Positions 15,128 through 27,080 are shown, numbered from the stretch's first letter. The stretch: DNA of 30,530 nt from JASFUX01 sp050050115 (GCA_050050115.1 JASFUX010000010.1:1-30530); one strand, 5' to 3'. The notes: generated by a model not told the origin, from the sequence alone. Numbers and translations are program-made.

Positions 15128-18100
15128 ATGACGGACGATCGCGAACCCAAGGCCCAAAAACCGGTGCGCCGCTGGATCGTCCGCGGCGCGGTCGCTGTCG
15201 TCGCGCTTGTGGTCGTGCTGCTCGTCGGCGGCCGGCTGCTGATCGCGACGCCGCCCGGTCACCGGATCGTCGAAGCGATTGCGAGCGATCTGCCGATCGG
15301 GCCGCCGGGGCGGCTGAGCATCGAGGGGGTCGAGGGCGATCCGTTGGGCAGAGTGCGCGCGGCGCGGCTCACGATCGCCGACGCGGACGGGCCGTGGTTG
15401 ATCGCAGAGGATGTGACGCTCGACTGGCGGCCGCTGGCGCTGCGCCGCCGGCTGGCGCGGATCGAGTCGGTGCGGGCCGAGCGCGTGACCGTCCTGCGCC
15501 GACCGGCGATGGAGCGCAGGGAAGATTCAGAGGGTTCAGGCGGCGGCTCCGGCGGCGGTTGGAGCGTCGACGTGGACGCCGCCGCGCTGCCGCAGATATC
15601 GCTTGCGGAAGGCGTCGCCGGGCCGGCGGCGGCCTACGCGGCGGAAGGCGCCGGGCGCTACTCCGGCGCCGCCGAGCCGTTCGCGCTCGATCTCGCGCTC
15701 ACGCGCACCGACGTCGAGGGCGACCGGCTGACGGTGAGCGCCGGCCGCGACGCCGGCGAGGCCGTCACGCTCGAGGCCGAGCTGGTCGCGCTCGCGGGCG
15801 GGCCTCTGGCTGAAGCGCTCGGCGCGCCGTCCCAGACCTTACGCGCGCGGGCGGATTTGGGCGGCTCTCTCGAGGCGGGTGAAGGCGGGCTCGAAGCGAC
15901 GCTCGACGGCGCGCCGTTCGCGTCGGCGGACGGTTCGTGGGGATCAGGCGGCGGCGCGGCGGAGGCGACGATCCGCTTCGGCGCATTCCCGGCGTTGGCG
16001 GACTGGGCGGCGCGGCTCGGCGATCGGGCGACGGCGCAGCTGACGCTCGGTGCGGTGGAGGGCGCGGCGCGGCCGATGACGCTGGCGCTGGAGACCGGGA
16101 CGGTTGCGCTTTCTGCGGAAGGGCCGATCAACATCAGAGAACGGACGGTTCCGGACGGTCTTGCGGTCAACGCCAGTCTGGCGCGGCCGGCGGATCTGGC
16201 GCCGGAGGCATTGAGACAAGACCTGTCCGCCGGCCCGCTCGAAGTGACAGGACGCGTGACGCTCACAGGCGGTCTCCGCTTTGCCGGCGTCGTCGAGGGC
16301 GAAGCGCTCGCGTGGAACGACTGGAGCGCCGGCGCCGCGACCGCGGCGGTTGACGTGATCCGGGAGGACGGCGCCGTCGCGCTCGCGGCTTCGCTGGAGA
16401 CGGCGCAGTTCGGCGCGCCTGGGAATGTTGCGGCCTTCGTCGGTGCAAGCCCGCGCCTCGAAGCCGTGCTGCGCTACAGTTCGGCCGGGCGCTCGATCGA
16501 GGTGGCGAACGCTCAGCTCGAGGGGGAGGCGGGCGTCGCGTCCGGTCAAGGGAGCCTGGCGCTCGACGGGCTGATCGGGGAGGGGCGGATCGAGATCGAC
16601 CTCGCCGAGAACGCCGATGCGCCGGTCCGCGCGGGCCGGTTGATCGTGCAGGGCGCGTCGTCGCGCATTGAACCAGATGCGCCATCGCGAATTGAGCTTC
16701 ATCTCGACGGCGAAAATCTTGACTACGCCTCGCAGATGCTGGCGCGCCTCGCCGGCACCGCGCCCACTGCGGACTTTGAAGGAACCTTGAGCGGCGATGC
16801 AGTGACCATTGACCGGGCGGTACTGGCGCTCGCCGGTCTTAACGCTGAGGCGCGCGGTCGCGGCTCGTCCGCTGACGGATGGGACCTTGATGTCGACGCT
16901 GTGCTTTCCGACGTTCCCGCGCCCGGTCCCGTCAGCGCGGACGGCGCAGTCGCGATCGCCGGGCGGCTCGAAGGCGCGTTCGCTTCTCCGACCGTGCGGC
17001 TTGACGCGCGCGCCGACGCCTTGAGCGCCGGACCCGTCGCGCTTGCAGGCCCGCGGTTGCGCGTCGAGCTGGCGGACCTTGCGAACGAAGCGACCGGACG
17101 GGCGACCTTCGACGCGGCGGCCGAAGCCGGGCCGATCGAGCTGACCGCGGCGATCGGCCGGCGCGAGGGCGCGCTCTTCATCGAGGATCTTGTCGGCGTC
17201 TATGCTGATCTGCGGCTGACCGGCGAGGCGACGACGGCGGGCGCGGGCCCGCAGGGCGCCTTTTCCTTGAGCGGCCAGGACAACAACTTGGCCGCCGCCC
17301 TCGACTTCGATCTTGGCGGCGGCCGATCGCAGATCAACGCCGCAGTGCGCGCGCGCGACCTCCGCTCGGGCGCCGCGGGGCGGATCGATGCACTGAACTT
17401 CGAGGCTTCGGGATCGCTCGACGAGATCGCCTTCTCCGCCGGGATCACCGGCCGCGCCGCCGCGCCGATCGCGCTCGAACTCGACGGCCGCTTCGCCCGC
17501 ACCGACGCGGGGGTGGAGGTCGCCGTCACGCCGCGCGGCACGGCGGGGGAGAAGATCTTCAGCGCGCCCGAGTCCTGGGTCTTCGCTTCGGGAGCTGGGG
17601 AGACCAGCTTTCAGGCGCGGCTCGATGTGGAAGACAGTCAGTCGACGCTGCTTTTGACCCGCGCCGCGGGAACGACTCGGCTCGTCGCCGACGTCGAGGG
17701 CCTGCCGATTGATCTCATCTCGCTGGCGCGTCCCTATCTGCCGCTTGTCGGCACGCTCGACGCGGACATGGACCTTGCGGGCGAAGATTGGCTCGCCGGC
17801 GACATTCAGATTTCCGTAGCCGGCGCCGGCAGCGCCGACTTCCCCGAGGTCGGCCGCCTCGACGCGACGCTCACCGCGAGCCTCGCCGGGGAGGCCGCCG
17901 AGACCCGCCTGTCGATCGACGACGGCGATACGTTCACCGCCTATGGCGAAGGCGACGCGCCGCTGCGCATCGCCGCCTGGCCGCCGCGCCCGGTGATCGA
18001 CCGCGAAGGCCCGCTCGCGCTCGCTGGCGAGGCTGAGGGAGAGATAGCCGCGCTGTGGGCGCTCGCCGGCGTGCCGACGATGGCGCTCTCGGGCGCGGTC

Positions 18101-19288
18101 GACCTCTTCGGCTCGGCGACCGGCACGATCAATGCGCCGACGTTGGAAGGCGGCGGCTCGATCACCGAAGGTCGCATCGAAGAAGCGCGGATCGGCCTCA
18201 AGCTGGTCAACCTCGACGCGTCGGCGCGTTTTGACGGCCGCCAGCTGGTCGTCGACTCGCTCTCCGCCGACGACGAGGCGGGGGGCAACGTGATCGGCCG
18301 CGGGGTCGCGACGTTCGGCGACGAACCGGGCGCGGAAATCCTCGCCGAGCTGTCGCTTGATCAGCTGCGCGCGGTGCGGCTGCCGGGCAACGAGGTCGTC
18401 GTCTCCGGCGAGATGCGGTTCGACCGCGATCAGGACGACGCGACGCTCGCCGGCGAGCTGGTGATCGACCGCGCCGACGTTTCTCCGCCCGGGCGCGGCA
18501 ACGGCGGCGTGACGCGGCCTCCAGTGCTCGAGGTGATCGAAATCAATCGACCGGAGAATCTTGAGCCGGTAGAGCGGCCGCGGCGTCAGCAGATCGATCT
18601 CGACGTCGGCTTGCAGGCCGACCGACGCGTGTTTTTGCGCACCCAAGGACTCGACAGCGAATGGGCCTTCGATGCGACGGTCCGCGGCACGACGACCGAT
18701 CCGGCGCTGTCGGGCGTCGCGACGCTGGTGCGTGGCGAGTTCGACATCGCCGGCGAGCGCTTCGAATTCGACGAAGCGCAGATCACTTTCGACGACAATC
18801 TGGCCGACACCGCGATCGATCTGACTGCGCGCCGCGAAGCGCAAGCTTTGACCGTCATTGCACGGATCACGGGAACGGTGTCCGATCCGTCGATCTCGTT
18901 CGAGAGCGAACCGTCCTATCCCGAGGACGAGATCCTTTCGCGGATGCTGTTCGAGCGCTCGACGACGGACCTCTCTGCGCTTGAGGCCGCGCAGCTCGCC
19001 TCGGCGCTCTCCCAGCTCGCCGGCGGCGGCGGTTTCGACCTGCTCGGGCCCTTGCGCGAAGGCCTCGGGATAGACCGGTTGAGCCTCGGCTCGGGCGAGG
19101 AGGGCGGTGCGCTTCTGACCGGCGGGCGCTATCTGTCCGACGACGTCTATCTCGAGGTCGGCAGCACCCCGACCGGCCTCGCAGAAGCGGCGATCGAATG
19201 GGAGATTCGTCCCCGTCTGGAGTTCGTCACCCGCTTTGGCGCGGGCCGCGACAGCACCGTCTCGCTGCGCTGGCGCTACGACTACTGA
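15128..19288 (+). CDS. tamB: translocation and assembly module protein TamB
   Basis: A 1386-residue inner-membrane-anchored periplasmic protein. A short cytoplasmic N-terminus is followed by one transmembrane helix (about 17-40). A very long repetitive beta-strand region follows, of the type that forms the hydrophobic groove of AsmA/TamB-like lipid-transfer proteins. The conserved DUF490/TamB domain occupies about the last 330 residues, with GLDSEWAFDATVRGTT and YPEDEILSRMLF blocks, and the chain ends FVTRFGAGRDSTVSLRWRYDY with a terminal aromatic. It partners TamA in outer-membrane protein insertion and is implicated in lipid movement to the outer membrane. A Gly/Ser linker (SEGSGGGSGGG) lies near residue 137. 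Length is typical for alphaproteobacteria. Confidence 0.95.
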   Translation: MTDDREPKAQKPVRRWIVRGAVAVVALVVVLLVGGRLLIATPPGHRIVEAIASDLPIGPPGRLSIEGVEGDPLGRVRAARLTIADADGPWLIAEDVTLDWRPLALRRRLARIESVRAERVTVLRRPAMERREDSEGSGGGSGGGWSVDVDAAALPQISLAEGVAGPAAAYAAEGAGRYSGAAEPFALDLALTRTDVEGDRLTVSAGRDAGEAVTLEAELVALAGGPLAEALGAPSQTLRARADLGGSLEAGEGGLEATLDGAPFASADGSWGSGGGAAEATIRFGAFPALADWAARLGDRATAQLTLGAVEGAARPMTLALETGTVALSAEGPINIRERTVPDGLAVNASLARPADLAPEALRQDLSAGPLEVTGRVTLTGGLRFAGVVEGEALAWNDWSAGAATAAVDVIREDGAVALAASLETAQFGAPGNVAAFVGASPRLEAVLRYSSAGRSIEVANAQLEGEAGVASGQGSLALDGLIGEGRIEIDLAENADAPVRAGRLIVQGASSRIEPDAPSRIELHLDGENLDYASQMLARLAGTAPTADFEGTLSGDAVTIDRAVLALAGLNAEARGRGSSADGWDLDVDAVLSDVPAPGPVSADGAVAIAGRLEGAFASPTVRLDARADALSAGPVALAGPRLRVELADLANEATGRATFDAAAEAGPIELTAAIGRREGALFIEDLVGVYADLRLTGEATTAGAGPQGAFSLSGQDNNLAAALDFDLGGGRSQINAAVRARDLRSGAAGRIDALNFEASGSLDEIAFSAGITGRAAAPIALELDGRFARTDAGVEVAVTPRGTAGEKIFSAPESWVFASGAGETSFQARLDVEDSQSTLLLTRAAGTTRLVADVEGLPIDLISLARPYLPLVGTLDADMDLAGEDWLAGDIQISVAGAGSADFPEVGRLDATLTASLAGEAAETRLSIDDGDTFTAYGEGDAPLRIAAWPPRPVIDREGPLALAGEAEGEIAALWALAGVPTMALSGAVDLFGSATGTINAPTLEGGGSITEGRIEEARIGLKLVNLDASARFDGRQLVVDSLSADDEAGGNVIGRGVATFGDEPGAEILAELSLDQLRAVRLPGNEVVVSGEMRFDRDQDDATLAGELVIDRADVSPPGRGNGGVTRPPVLEVIEINRPENLEPVERPRRQQIDLDVGLQADRRVFLRTQGLDSEWAFDATVRGTTTDPALSGVATLVRGEFDIAGERFEFDEAQITFDDNLADTAIDLTARREAQALTVIARITGTVSDPSISFESEPSYPEDEILSRMLFERSTTDLSALEAAQLASALSQLAGGGGFDLLGPLREGLGIDRLSLGSGEEGGALLTGGRYLSDDVYLEVGSTPTGLAEAAIEWEIRPRLEFVTRFGAGRDSTVSLRWRYDY

Positions 19289-19305
19289 AGGCCTGATTCC
19301 CCAGG

Positions 19306-19329
19306 GTGCGCGGCGGACCGCCGCAGCAC
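19306..19329 (+). terminator. hairpin after tamB, possible terminator
   Basis: GTGC-GCGGC, loop GGACC, then GCCGC-(A)-GCAC can pair over nine base pairs with a single bulged A. It begins 17 bases after the tamB stop and precedes gyrB. No run of T follows, so termination would not be of the standard intrinsic type. Confidence 0.3.
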
Positions 19330-19411
19330 GGTGTCGCTCGCGCGCAACCCTTTGCGGATAAACCATTTTTTGCGATGGCGGCGGGGCGCGCGAACGGCTA
19401 GTTTCGCCCCC

Positions 19412-21928
<2,517 letters not shown>

Positions 21929-21936
21929 CGTAATCG

Positions 21937-21971
21937 AGAGCGTCTGATCAGAGGCCAGACAATCGCTCTTT
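21937..21971 (+). terminator. weak hairpin after gyrB
   Basis: AGAGCG-TCTG (21937-21946) can pair with CAGA (21956-21959) and CGCTCT (21964-21969), with a four-base bulge, followed by TT. The stem is modest and the T run minimal. It begins 9 bases after the gyrB stop. Confidence 0.3.
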
Positions 21972-21997
21972 GGCGCGGAATGCTTCGGCGCTAGATT
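21970..21997 (+). promoter_or_regulatory. Caulobacter-type housekeeping promoter of the methyltransferase gene
   Basis: TTGGCGC (21970-21976), a 13-base spacer and GCTAGATT (21990-21997) match the Caulobacter sigma-73 consensus TTGACGS-N10-14-GCTANAWC with one mismatch in each element. The methyltransferase ATG lies about 50 bases downstream, leaving room for a short leader. Confidence 0.5.
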
Positions 21998-22046
21998 GCC
22001 GTGCCGGCGCCAGCCCGCCGTGCAACGTCTCGGGGAGAGCGTTCAC

Positions 22047-23072
22047 ATGGACCAGCAGCCGTCTCCAGACCACATCATGCAGATCGGCTCGGGCTTCTTG
22101 GCGTCGAAGACGCTCTTGAGCGCCGTCGAGCTGGGGCTATTCACCGTGCTGGCCGAGGGACCCAAGACCGGTCCCGAGCTTGAGCGCGAACTCGGACTTC
22201 ATCCGCGCGCGACATACGACTTTCTCGACGCGCTCGTGGCGCTTGGCGTGCTTAACCGCGACGGTGCGGGCGAGACGGGGACCTACAAGAACACGCCATC
22301 GACCGCGATGTTCCTTGACCGGAATAGTCCGGCTTACATGGGCGGGCTTCTTGAGATGATGAATGCACGGCTCTACCGCTTCTGGGCGGATCTGACGCCC
22401 GCGCTCAAAACCGGCGAGCCGCAGAACGAAATCAAGAATACGGGCGCTTCGATCTTCGACGCGCTCTATAGCGATCCGGCCAAGCTCGAGCAGTTCATGG
22501 ATGCGATGACTGGCGCGTCGCTCGGCAACTTCACCGCGTTCGCCGAGAAGTTCGATTTCTCGAACTACAAGACGCTGGCCGACATCGGCGGTGCGACGGC
22601 GCAGCTCTCTGCGATCGTCACCGAGCACCATCCACAGCTTGCTTGCCGCTCCTGCGACTTGCCGCAGGTCAAGCCGATCGCCGAACGGCGGATCAAGGCG
22701 CAAGGACTTGAAGGCCGCGTCAGCGCGGACGTCGTCGACTTCTTCAAGGACGAGTTCCCCAAGGCCGATGTGATCACCATGGGGATGATCCTTCACGACT
22801 GGAATCTGCCGAACAAGAAGATGCTGATCGAGAAGGCCTATCGCGCCCTGCCCGAGGGCGGGGCGTTCGTCGCGATCGAGCACCTCATCGACGATGAGCG
22901 CCGCTCGAACGCCTTTGGTCTGCTGATGTCGCTCAACATGCTGATCGAGTTCGGAGAGGCCTTCGACTTCACCGGCGCGCAGTTCGCCGAGTGGTGCAGG
23001 GCGGCCGGCTTCAAGCGGATCGAGATCATTCCGCTGACCGGTCCTGCGAGCGCGGCGGTGGCCTACAAGTAG
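22047..23072 (+). CDS. O-methyltransferase-like (plant-COMT / hydroxyneurosporene type) SAM-dependent methyltransferase
   Basis: A 341-residue protein of the winged-helix-dimerisation plus Rossmann type. The N-terminal winged helix (about 10-90) contains LASKTLLSAVELGLF and ATYDFLDALVALGVL. The SAM-binding glycine loop is DIGGATAQLSAI (179-190), with Ala at 183 where most members have Gly. The catalytic-base motif MILHDW ends at W252, with H250 in the usual catalytic position. The substrate is unknown; relatives methylate phenols, carotenoids or polyketides. The ATG at 22047 has GGGGAGAG 8 bases upstream. It is a single transcription unit after gyrB with its own promoter candidate, and converges on the transporter gene. 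Confidence 0.85.
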   Translation: MDQQPSPDHIMQIGSGFLASKTLLSAVELGLFTVLAEGPKTGPELERELGLHPRATYDFLDALVALGVLNRDGAGETGTYKNTPSTAMFLDRNSPAYMGGLLEMMNARLYRFWADLTPALKTGEPQNEIKNTGASIFDALYSDPAKLEQFMDAMTGASLGNFTAFAEKFDFSNYKTLADIGGATAQLSAIVTEHHPQLACRSCDLPQVKPIAERRIKAQGLEGRVSADVVDFFKDEFPKADVITMGMILHDWNLPNKKMLIEKAYRALPEGGAFVAIEHLIDDERRSNAFGLLMSLNMLIEFGEAFDFTGAQFAEWCRAAGFKRIEIIPLTGPASAAVAYK

Positions 23073-23076
23073 ATTT

Positions 23077-23094
23077 GCGCGAACGCCGTTGCGC
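23077..23094. terminator. bidirectional hairpin between convergent genes
   Basis: GCGC-(G)-AAC, loop GCC, then GTT-GCGC lies in the 28-base gap between the convergent methyltransferase and transporter genes. Its position fits shared termination. There is no clear T run on either side, so the call is weak. Confidence 0.3.
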
Positions 23095-23100
23095 TAGGCT

Positions 23101-24501
23101 TTAGCTCGCCGTCTCCAAATCCGCGCCCTTCGTCTCTGTCAGCATCAGGACGGACAGCACCGTCAGCGCGGCCGCGAGCGCCATGTAGGCGGCGACGTAC
23201 ATCACGCCGAAGTTCGTCCACAGCGCTACTGCGAACGTCGGGGCGAGCGCGCCGCCGAGGATCGCGCCGATCTGATAGCCGAGCGAGGCGCCCGAGTAGC
23301 GCACGTGCGTCGAGAACAGCTCGGTGAAGAACGCCGCCTGCGGTCCGTACTGCATGCCCAGGAGCACGAAGCCGACCAGGATCGCCAGCGTGATCAGATA
23401 GAAGTTTCCGGTGTCGATCAGCGGGAACACCGCGAACGCCCAAACGCCCGAGAGCGCGGCGCCGACCATGTAGATGCCGCGCCGGCCGTGTTTGTCGGAG
23501 AAGGCCGAGGCCCAGAACTGGGTCGGGATCTGGATGGCCGATGCGATCAGAACCGCGGCGAGCACCGTGTTGCGCGACAGGCCCGGGCCGTCTGCCGATG
23601 TTCCGTAGGCGATGACGAACGCGACCATGATGTAGAAGGTCACCTGGATCGACAGGAAGGCGCCCGCCGCCAGCCCGATCCGGCCGGGATAAAGCCGCAG
23701 CGCTTCGAGGATCGGCGAGGGGCCCTTCGGCTTCTCCGCGGCGACCTTCTCGAAGGCCTCGCCCGGCGGCATGACGTCCTCGCCCTTGTGGCCAGCGGCG
23801 CGCGCTTGGAGCGCCTTGAACGCCGGTGTGTCCTCGAGCTTCAATTGGATGTACATGCTCACGCCGATGAGCGCGATCGACGCCAGGAACGGCAGTCGCC
23901 AGCCCCAGCTGGTGAACGCCGCGTCGGACATGGCGTTCGAGAGGCCGAGGAAAGCGAGGTTGGCGATGATCAGGCCGACCAGCGCGCCGGCTTGCGCATA
24001 GGCGCCCCAGTAGCCGCGCTGGTTCGCCGGCGCGTTCTCGGTGACGAGCAGCATCGCGCCGCCCCATTGTCCGCCGATCGCCAGACCCTGGATGAAGCGC
24101 AGCAGCACGAGCAGGATGGGCGCGGCGACGCCGATCAGGGCGTAGGTCGGCAGCAAGCCGATCAGCGTCGAGCCGACACCCATCATCACGAGCGCTATGA
24201 CGAGCGTACGTTTGCGGCCGATGCTGTCGCCGAAGTGTCCGAAGATGACGCCGCCGATTGGCCGCGCGAGGAACCCGGCCGCGAAGGTCAGGAACGACAG
24301 GATCAACCGCACGCCTTCGGGTGTTTCGGCGGAGAAGAAAGCGTTGGGAAAGATCAGCGCGGCGGCGGTGCCGTAGAGGAAGAAGTCGTACCACTCGATC
24401 GAGGTGCCCGCGAGTGAGGCGAGCGCCACCTTGCGCATGTCGCGTTTTGCTTGCGCGTCGAGTCCTTGGGACTCGCCGGTTGTGCTGGCGTCGGCGGCCA
24501 T
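23101..24501 (-). CDS. MHS-family MFS transporter (metabolite:H+ symporter)
   Basis: A 466-residue inner-membrane protein with 12 predicted helices. The MHS subgroup of the major facilitator superfamily (ProP, KgtP, ShiA relatives) is marked by AGTSIEWYDFFLYG (31-44) near the first helix. The MFS loop motif GHFGDSIGRKRTL (88-100) and LLRFIQGLAIGGQWGGA, the family's fourth/fifth-helix motif, are also present. A central cytoplasmic loop separates helices 6 and 7. Substrates in the subgroup include proline/betaine, 2-oxoglutarate, citrate and shikimate, and cannot be assigned here. The C-terminal coiled-coil typical of osmosensing ProP is absent. GGGGAG lies 8 bases before the ATG. It lies 124 bases downstream of the hybrid kinase gene on the same strand. 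Confidence 0.92.
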   Translation of the reverse strand: MAADASTTGESQGLDAQAKRDMRKVALASLAGTSIEWYDFFLYGTAAALIFPNAFFSAETPEGVRLILSFLTFAAGFLARPIGGVIFGHFGDSIGRKRTLVIALVMMGVGSTLIGLLPTYALIGVAAPILLVLLRFIQGLAIGGQWGGAMLLVTENAPANQRGYWGAYAQAGALVGLIIANLAFLGLSNAMSDAAFTSWGWRLPFLASIALIGVSMYIQLKLEDTPAFKALQARAAGHKGEDVMPPGEAFEKVAAEKPKGPSPILEALRLYPGRIGLAAGAFLSIQVTFYIMVAFVIAYGTSADGPGLSRNTVLAAVLIASAIQIPTQFWASAFSDKHGRRGIYMVGAALSGVWAFAVFPLIDTGNFYLITLAILVGFVLLGMQYGPQAAFFTELFSTHVRYSGASLGYQIGAILGGALAPTFAVALWTNFGVMYVAAYMALAAALTVLSVLMLTETKGADLETAS

Positions 24502-24618
24502 GGCTGTTTCTCCCCGGAGTGTTCTTTATCTCGCGCCGACGCATGCGCCGAGCGCGCCGCGGAAAGCTAGAAGCGCGGCGTTCCAATGTCCACGGCGGAT
24601 GTCGAGATGCGGACGATT

Positions 24619-24634
24619 GCGCGCTTCAGCGCGC
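24619..24634. repeat. perfect GC hairpin straddling the kinase stop codon
   Basis: GCGCGC (24619-24624) and GCGCGC (24629-24634) flank the loop TTCA, which contains the minus-strand stop codon of the hybrid kinase. There is no T run, so it is not a typical terminator. It could slow polymerase or protect the mRNA end between the kinase and transporter genes. Confidence 0.35.
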
Positions 24635-27031
24635 GCGGCGCGCAGCCGCGTTCGTATCCGCGAGCAGGCCGTCGACGTCGTCTTTGGAAAGCTCTTCGCC
24701 CTTGACGGCGGCGAGGCCGGCGGGAGCGTTCGCAGCGGCGCGCGCGGCCGCGTCGGCGCGGCCGAGCACGCGCAGGATCTCCGCCGTCGCGCTGCGCGGA
24801 TCGATCGGTTTTGAGACGTAGCCGTTCATGCCCATGCTGAGGAACCGCTCGCGGTCACCGGACATGGCGTCGGCGGTCAGCGCGATCACCGGCACGTCGG
24901 CCCAAGGAGCGCTCGATGCGCGGATGCGCGAGATGGTCTCGGCGCCGTCCATGACCGGCATATTGTTGTCGAGGAGGACCACGTCGACGTCCTGCGCCGC
25001 GAGCGCATCGAGCGCTTCGGCGCCGTTGCCGGCTTCGAGGATGATCGCGTCGTGCTGGGAGAAGATCAGGCGGGCGACCTCGCGGTTGATCGCGTTGTCG
25101 TCGACGACGAGGAGCCGCGAGCCGCGCAGCCGGGCGGCCTGTTTGGCGAGGTCGACGCTCTCGTCCTCGGCGTCGCTCGCGTCGGGCGCCGCTTCCCGGG
25201 CGCGGAAGGTCATCGTGAAGCTCGAGCCGACGCCGGCCTCGCTCTTCACCGTCACGTCGCCGCCCATCAGCTGCGCGAGCTGGCGGGTGATGGCGAGGCC
25301 GAGACCCGTGCCGCCGAAGCGCCGCGTCGTCGAGCTGTCGGCCTGGGTGAACGCCTCGAAGACGCGCCCCATGGCTTCTTTGCTCATGCCGATGCCGGTG
25401 TCCGTGACGACGATGGAGAGGTCGAGGGCGCGTTCGTCCGGGGACGGTGAACCGATTTTGTCGCAAACCTCCGCAGAGGCGCGCACGGTGACGACGCCTT
25501 CTTCGGTGAACTTGATCGCGTTCGAGATCAAGTTGGAGACGCACTGATAGACGCGCACCGGGTCGATCATCAGCGCGTCGGGAATGCTGTCGTCGATCTC
25601 CAGCTCGAACGCGACGTGCTTCTCCGCGGCGCGCGGTTCGAACAGCTTGTGCAGGCGACCCAGCGTATGACGCAGATCGCCTTTGGTCGGCACGATCTCG
25701 AGCTTGCCGGCCTCGACCTTCGACAGATCGAGCACGTCGTTGAGGATCGCCAGCAGCGTGCGGCCCGAATCCACGATCGTGCGCACCCGCTCGTGCAGCT
25801 CGGGCGCGAGATCCTCCGCGTCGAGCGCGTGCGCCATGCCGAGCACGCCGTTCAAGGGCGTGCGGATCTCGTGGCTCATCGCGGCGAGGAAGCTCGACTT
25901 GGCCGTCGTCGCCGCTTCGGCCTCGCGCTTGGCCCGGACGAGGGCGAGCTCTTGTTGTTTCTTGTCGTTGATGTCGAGCATCAGGCCGACGATCCGCTGC
26001 TGGGCGCCGCCCGGGTCGCGTTCGACGCGGATGAAGATCCGCACCCAGTCGTCGACGTCGTCGGGACGATAGAGGCACAGATCGATCGACTCGATCTCGC
26101 CCGATTGCAGGCACCGGTCCCAGGCGTGCTGGAACCGTTCGCGGTCCTCGTCGCGGCAGAAGCCGCACGGATCGGTTTGGGTCCGCTCGAGGCACTCCGC
26201 GCCGAGCAGCGTTCGCAGCTGAGGCGAGGTCCAGATCGTGTTCGTCTGAAGATCGACTTCGAAAACCCCGGCGTGCGCCGCGCTCATCGCCAGCTCGAGA
26301 CGCTGGTTGGCTGCGGCGGCGAGGTCGCGCGCCTTAGCCGTCTCGGTGACGTTCTGGGAGATGCCGTGCATCTCATAGCGGCCGGAGGGAAGCTGTCGGT
26401 CGGCGCGATAGTGCACGCGCAGCGTACGCCAGACGCCCTCGGCGCCGCGGTAGCGCATCTCGCCCTCGGCGGTCCCGCCTTCGGTCGTCAGGCGCTCCAA
26501 TATCGCATCGTCCTTGGACCGGTCGTCTTCATGCTGAATCTTCCGAAGAAGACTGCGCGGAACCGGGTCCGTGCTTTGGGCGTGACCGAGAGATATCTCT
26601 TCGGCGAACCAGTATTCGTCACTATCGGGATCATAGGTCCAGACGCCGATCTCGGCTTCGGTCATCAGCCTGGACAGCTGGCGTTGAGCGGACTCCATGG
26701 CCTTGAGCCTGCGTAGCTCCGGCCCGGCGTCGTGAAGGCACGCCAGCTCGTGGCTGGCGGCGACCTGCCGGCTAACGCGGAACCAGGACTGCCGGTCGGC
26801 GCCGTCCACGCGCAGCACGCGCGCGCCCTCGAGCTGAATCTCCTCAGCGGCGACGGCCGTGATCGCGGCGTCGAAGTCCTGTCCTTTGAGGTCGTCCTTG
26901 GGCGCGCCTAGCAGCGCGGCGAGCGATCGACTTGCAGCCGCAATGCGCCCCTCGGCGTCAAGCAGCGCCCAGGGGGTCAGGTCCGAAAGCGCCCGAAAAA
27001 GCGCGGCGCCGCTGGGCGGGGACGTGGCCAT
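24626..27031 (-). CDS. soluble PAS-containing hybrid sensor histidine kinase
   Basis: An 801-residue cytoplasmic two-component kinase with no membrane segment. PAS-like sensor regions lie at about 10-100, 115-235 and 240-358, the last two ending in PAC-type strands (YEMHGISQNVTE, IVGLMLDINDKK). They are followed by a HisKA domain with phosphoacceptor H387 (MSHEIRTPLNGVLGMA) and a HATPase_c domain with the N box around N500-N504, DTGIGMS and GGTGLGLAI. The C-terminal receiver has phosphoacceptor D688 (VVLLDNNMPVMDG) and a conserved ALTA and KP pair. No histidine phosphotransfer domain is visible, so phosphotransfer to another protein is implied. The signal is unknown. I chose ATG 27031 because AGGGA lies 6 bases upstream; the in-frame extension of 14 codons is not PAS-like. 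Confidence 0.92.
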   Translation of the reverse strand: MATSPPSGAALFRALSDLTPWALLDAEGRIAAASRSLAALLGAPKDDLKGQDFDAAITAVAAEEIQLEGARVLRVDGADRQSWFRVSRQVAASHELACLHDAGPELRRLKAMESAQRQLSRLMTEAEIGVWTYDPDSDEYWFAEEISLGHAQSTDPVPRSLLRKIQHEDDRSKDDAILERLTTEGGTAEGEMRYRGAEGVWRTLRVHYRADRQLPSGRYEMHGISQNVTETAKARDLAAAANQRLELAMSAAHAGVFEVDLQTNTIWTSPQLRTLLGAECLERTQTDPCGFCRDEDRERFQHAWDRCLQSGEIESIDLCLYRPDDVDDWVRIFIRVERDPGGAQQRIVGLMLDINDKKQQELALVRAKREAEAATTAKSSFLAAMSHEIRTPLNGVLGMAHALDAEDLAPELHERVRTIVDSGRTLLAILNDVLDLSKVEAGKLEIVPTKGDLRHTLGRLHKLFEPRAAEKHVAFELEIDDSIPDALMIDPVRVYQCVSNLISNAIKFTEEGVVTVRASAEVCDKIGSPSPDERALDLSIVVTDTGIGMSKEAMGRVFEAFTQADSSTTRRFGGTGLGLAITRQLAQLMGGDVTVKSEAGVGSSFTMTFRAREAAPDASDAEDESVDLAKQAARLRGSRLLVVDDNAINREVARLIFSQHDAIILEAGNGAEALDALAAQDVDVVLLDNNMPVMDGAETISRIRASSAPWADVPVIALTADAMSGDRERFLSMGMNGYVSKPIDPRSATAEILRVLGRADAAARAAANAPAGLAAVKGEELSKDDVDGLLADTNAAARRAR

Positions 27032-27037
27032 CCAATG

Positions 27038-27042
27038 TCCCT
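27038..27042 (-). promoter_or_regulatory. ribosome binding site deciding the hybrid kinase start
   Basis: On the minus strand AGGGA is followed by six bases and then ATG 27031. Earlier in-frame start codons lack such a site. Confidence 0.55.
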
Positions 27043-27080
27043 TGGGGTAACTCGATGGCCTCATTGTTCCCATGTAGAGT

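Noticed and set aside
15944..19366. 1140-codon open frame on the minus strand
   Set aside because: It is the antisense shadow of tamB in GC-rich DNA: Arg-rich, without recognisable domains, while tamB has clear family features.
23063..24586. 507-codon frame overlapping the MHS transporter on the same strand
   Set aside because: It is a frame-shifted shadow with Arg-rich composition; the other frame encodes the transporter with its signature motifs.
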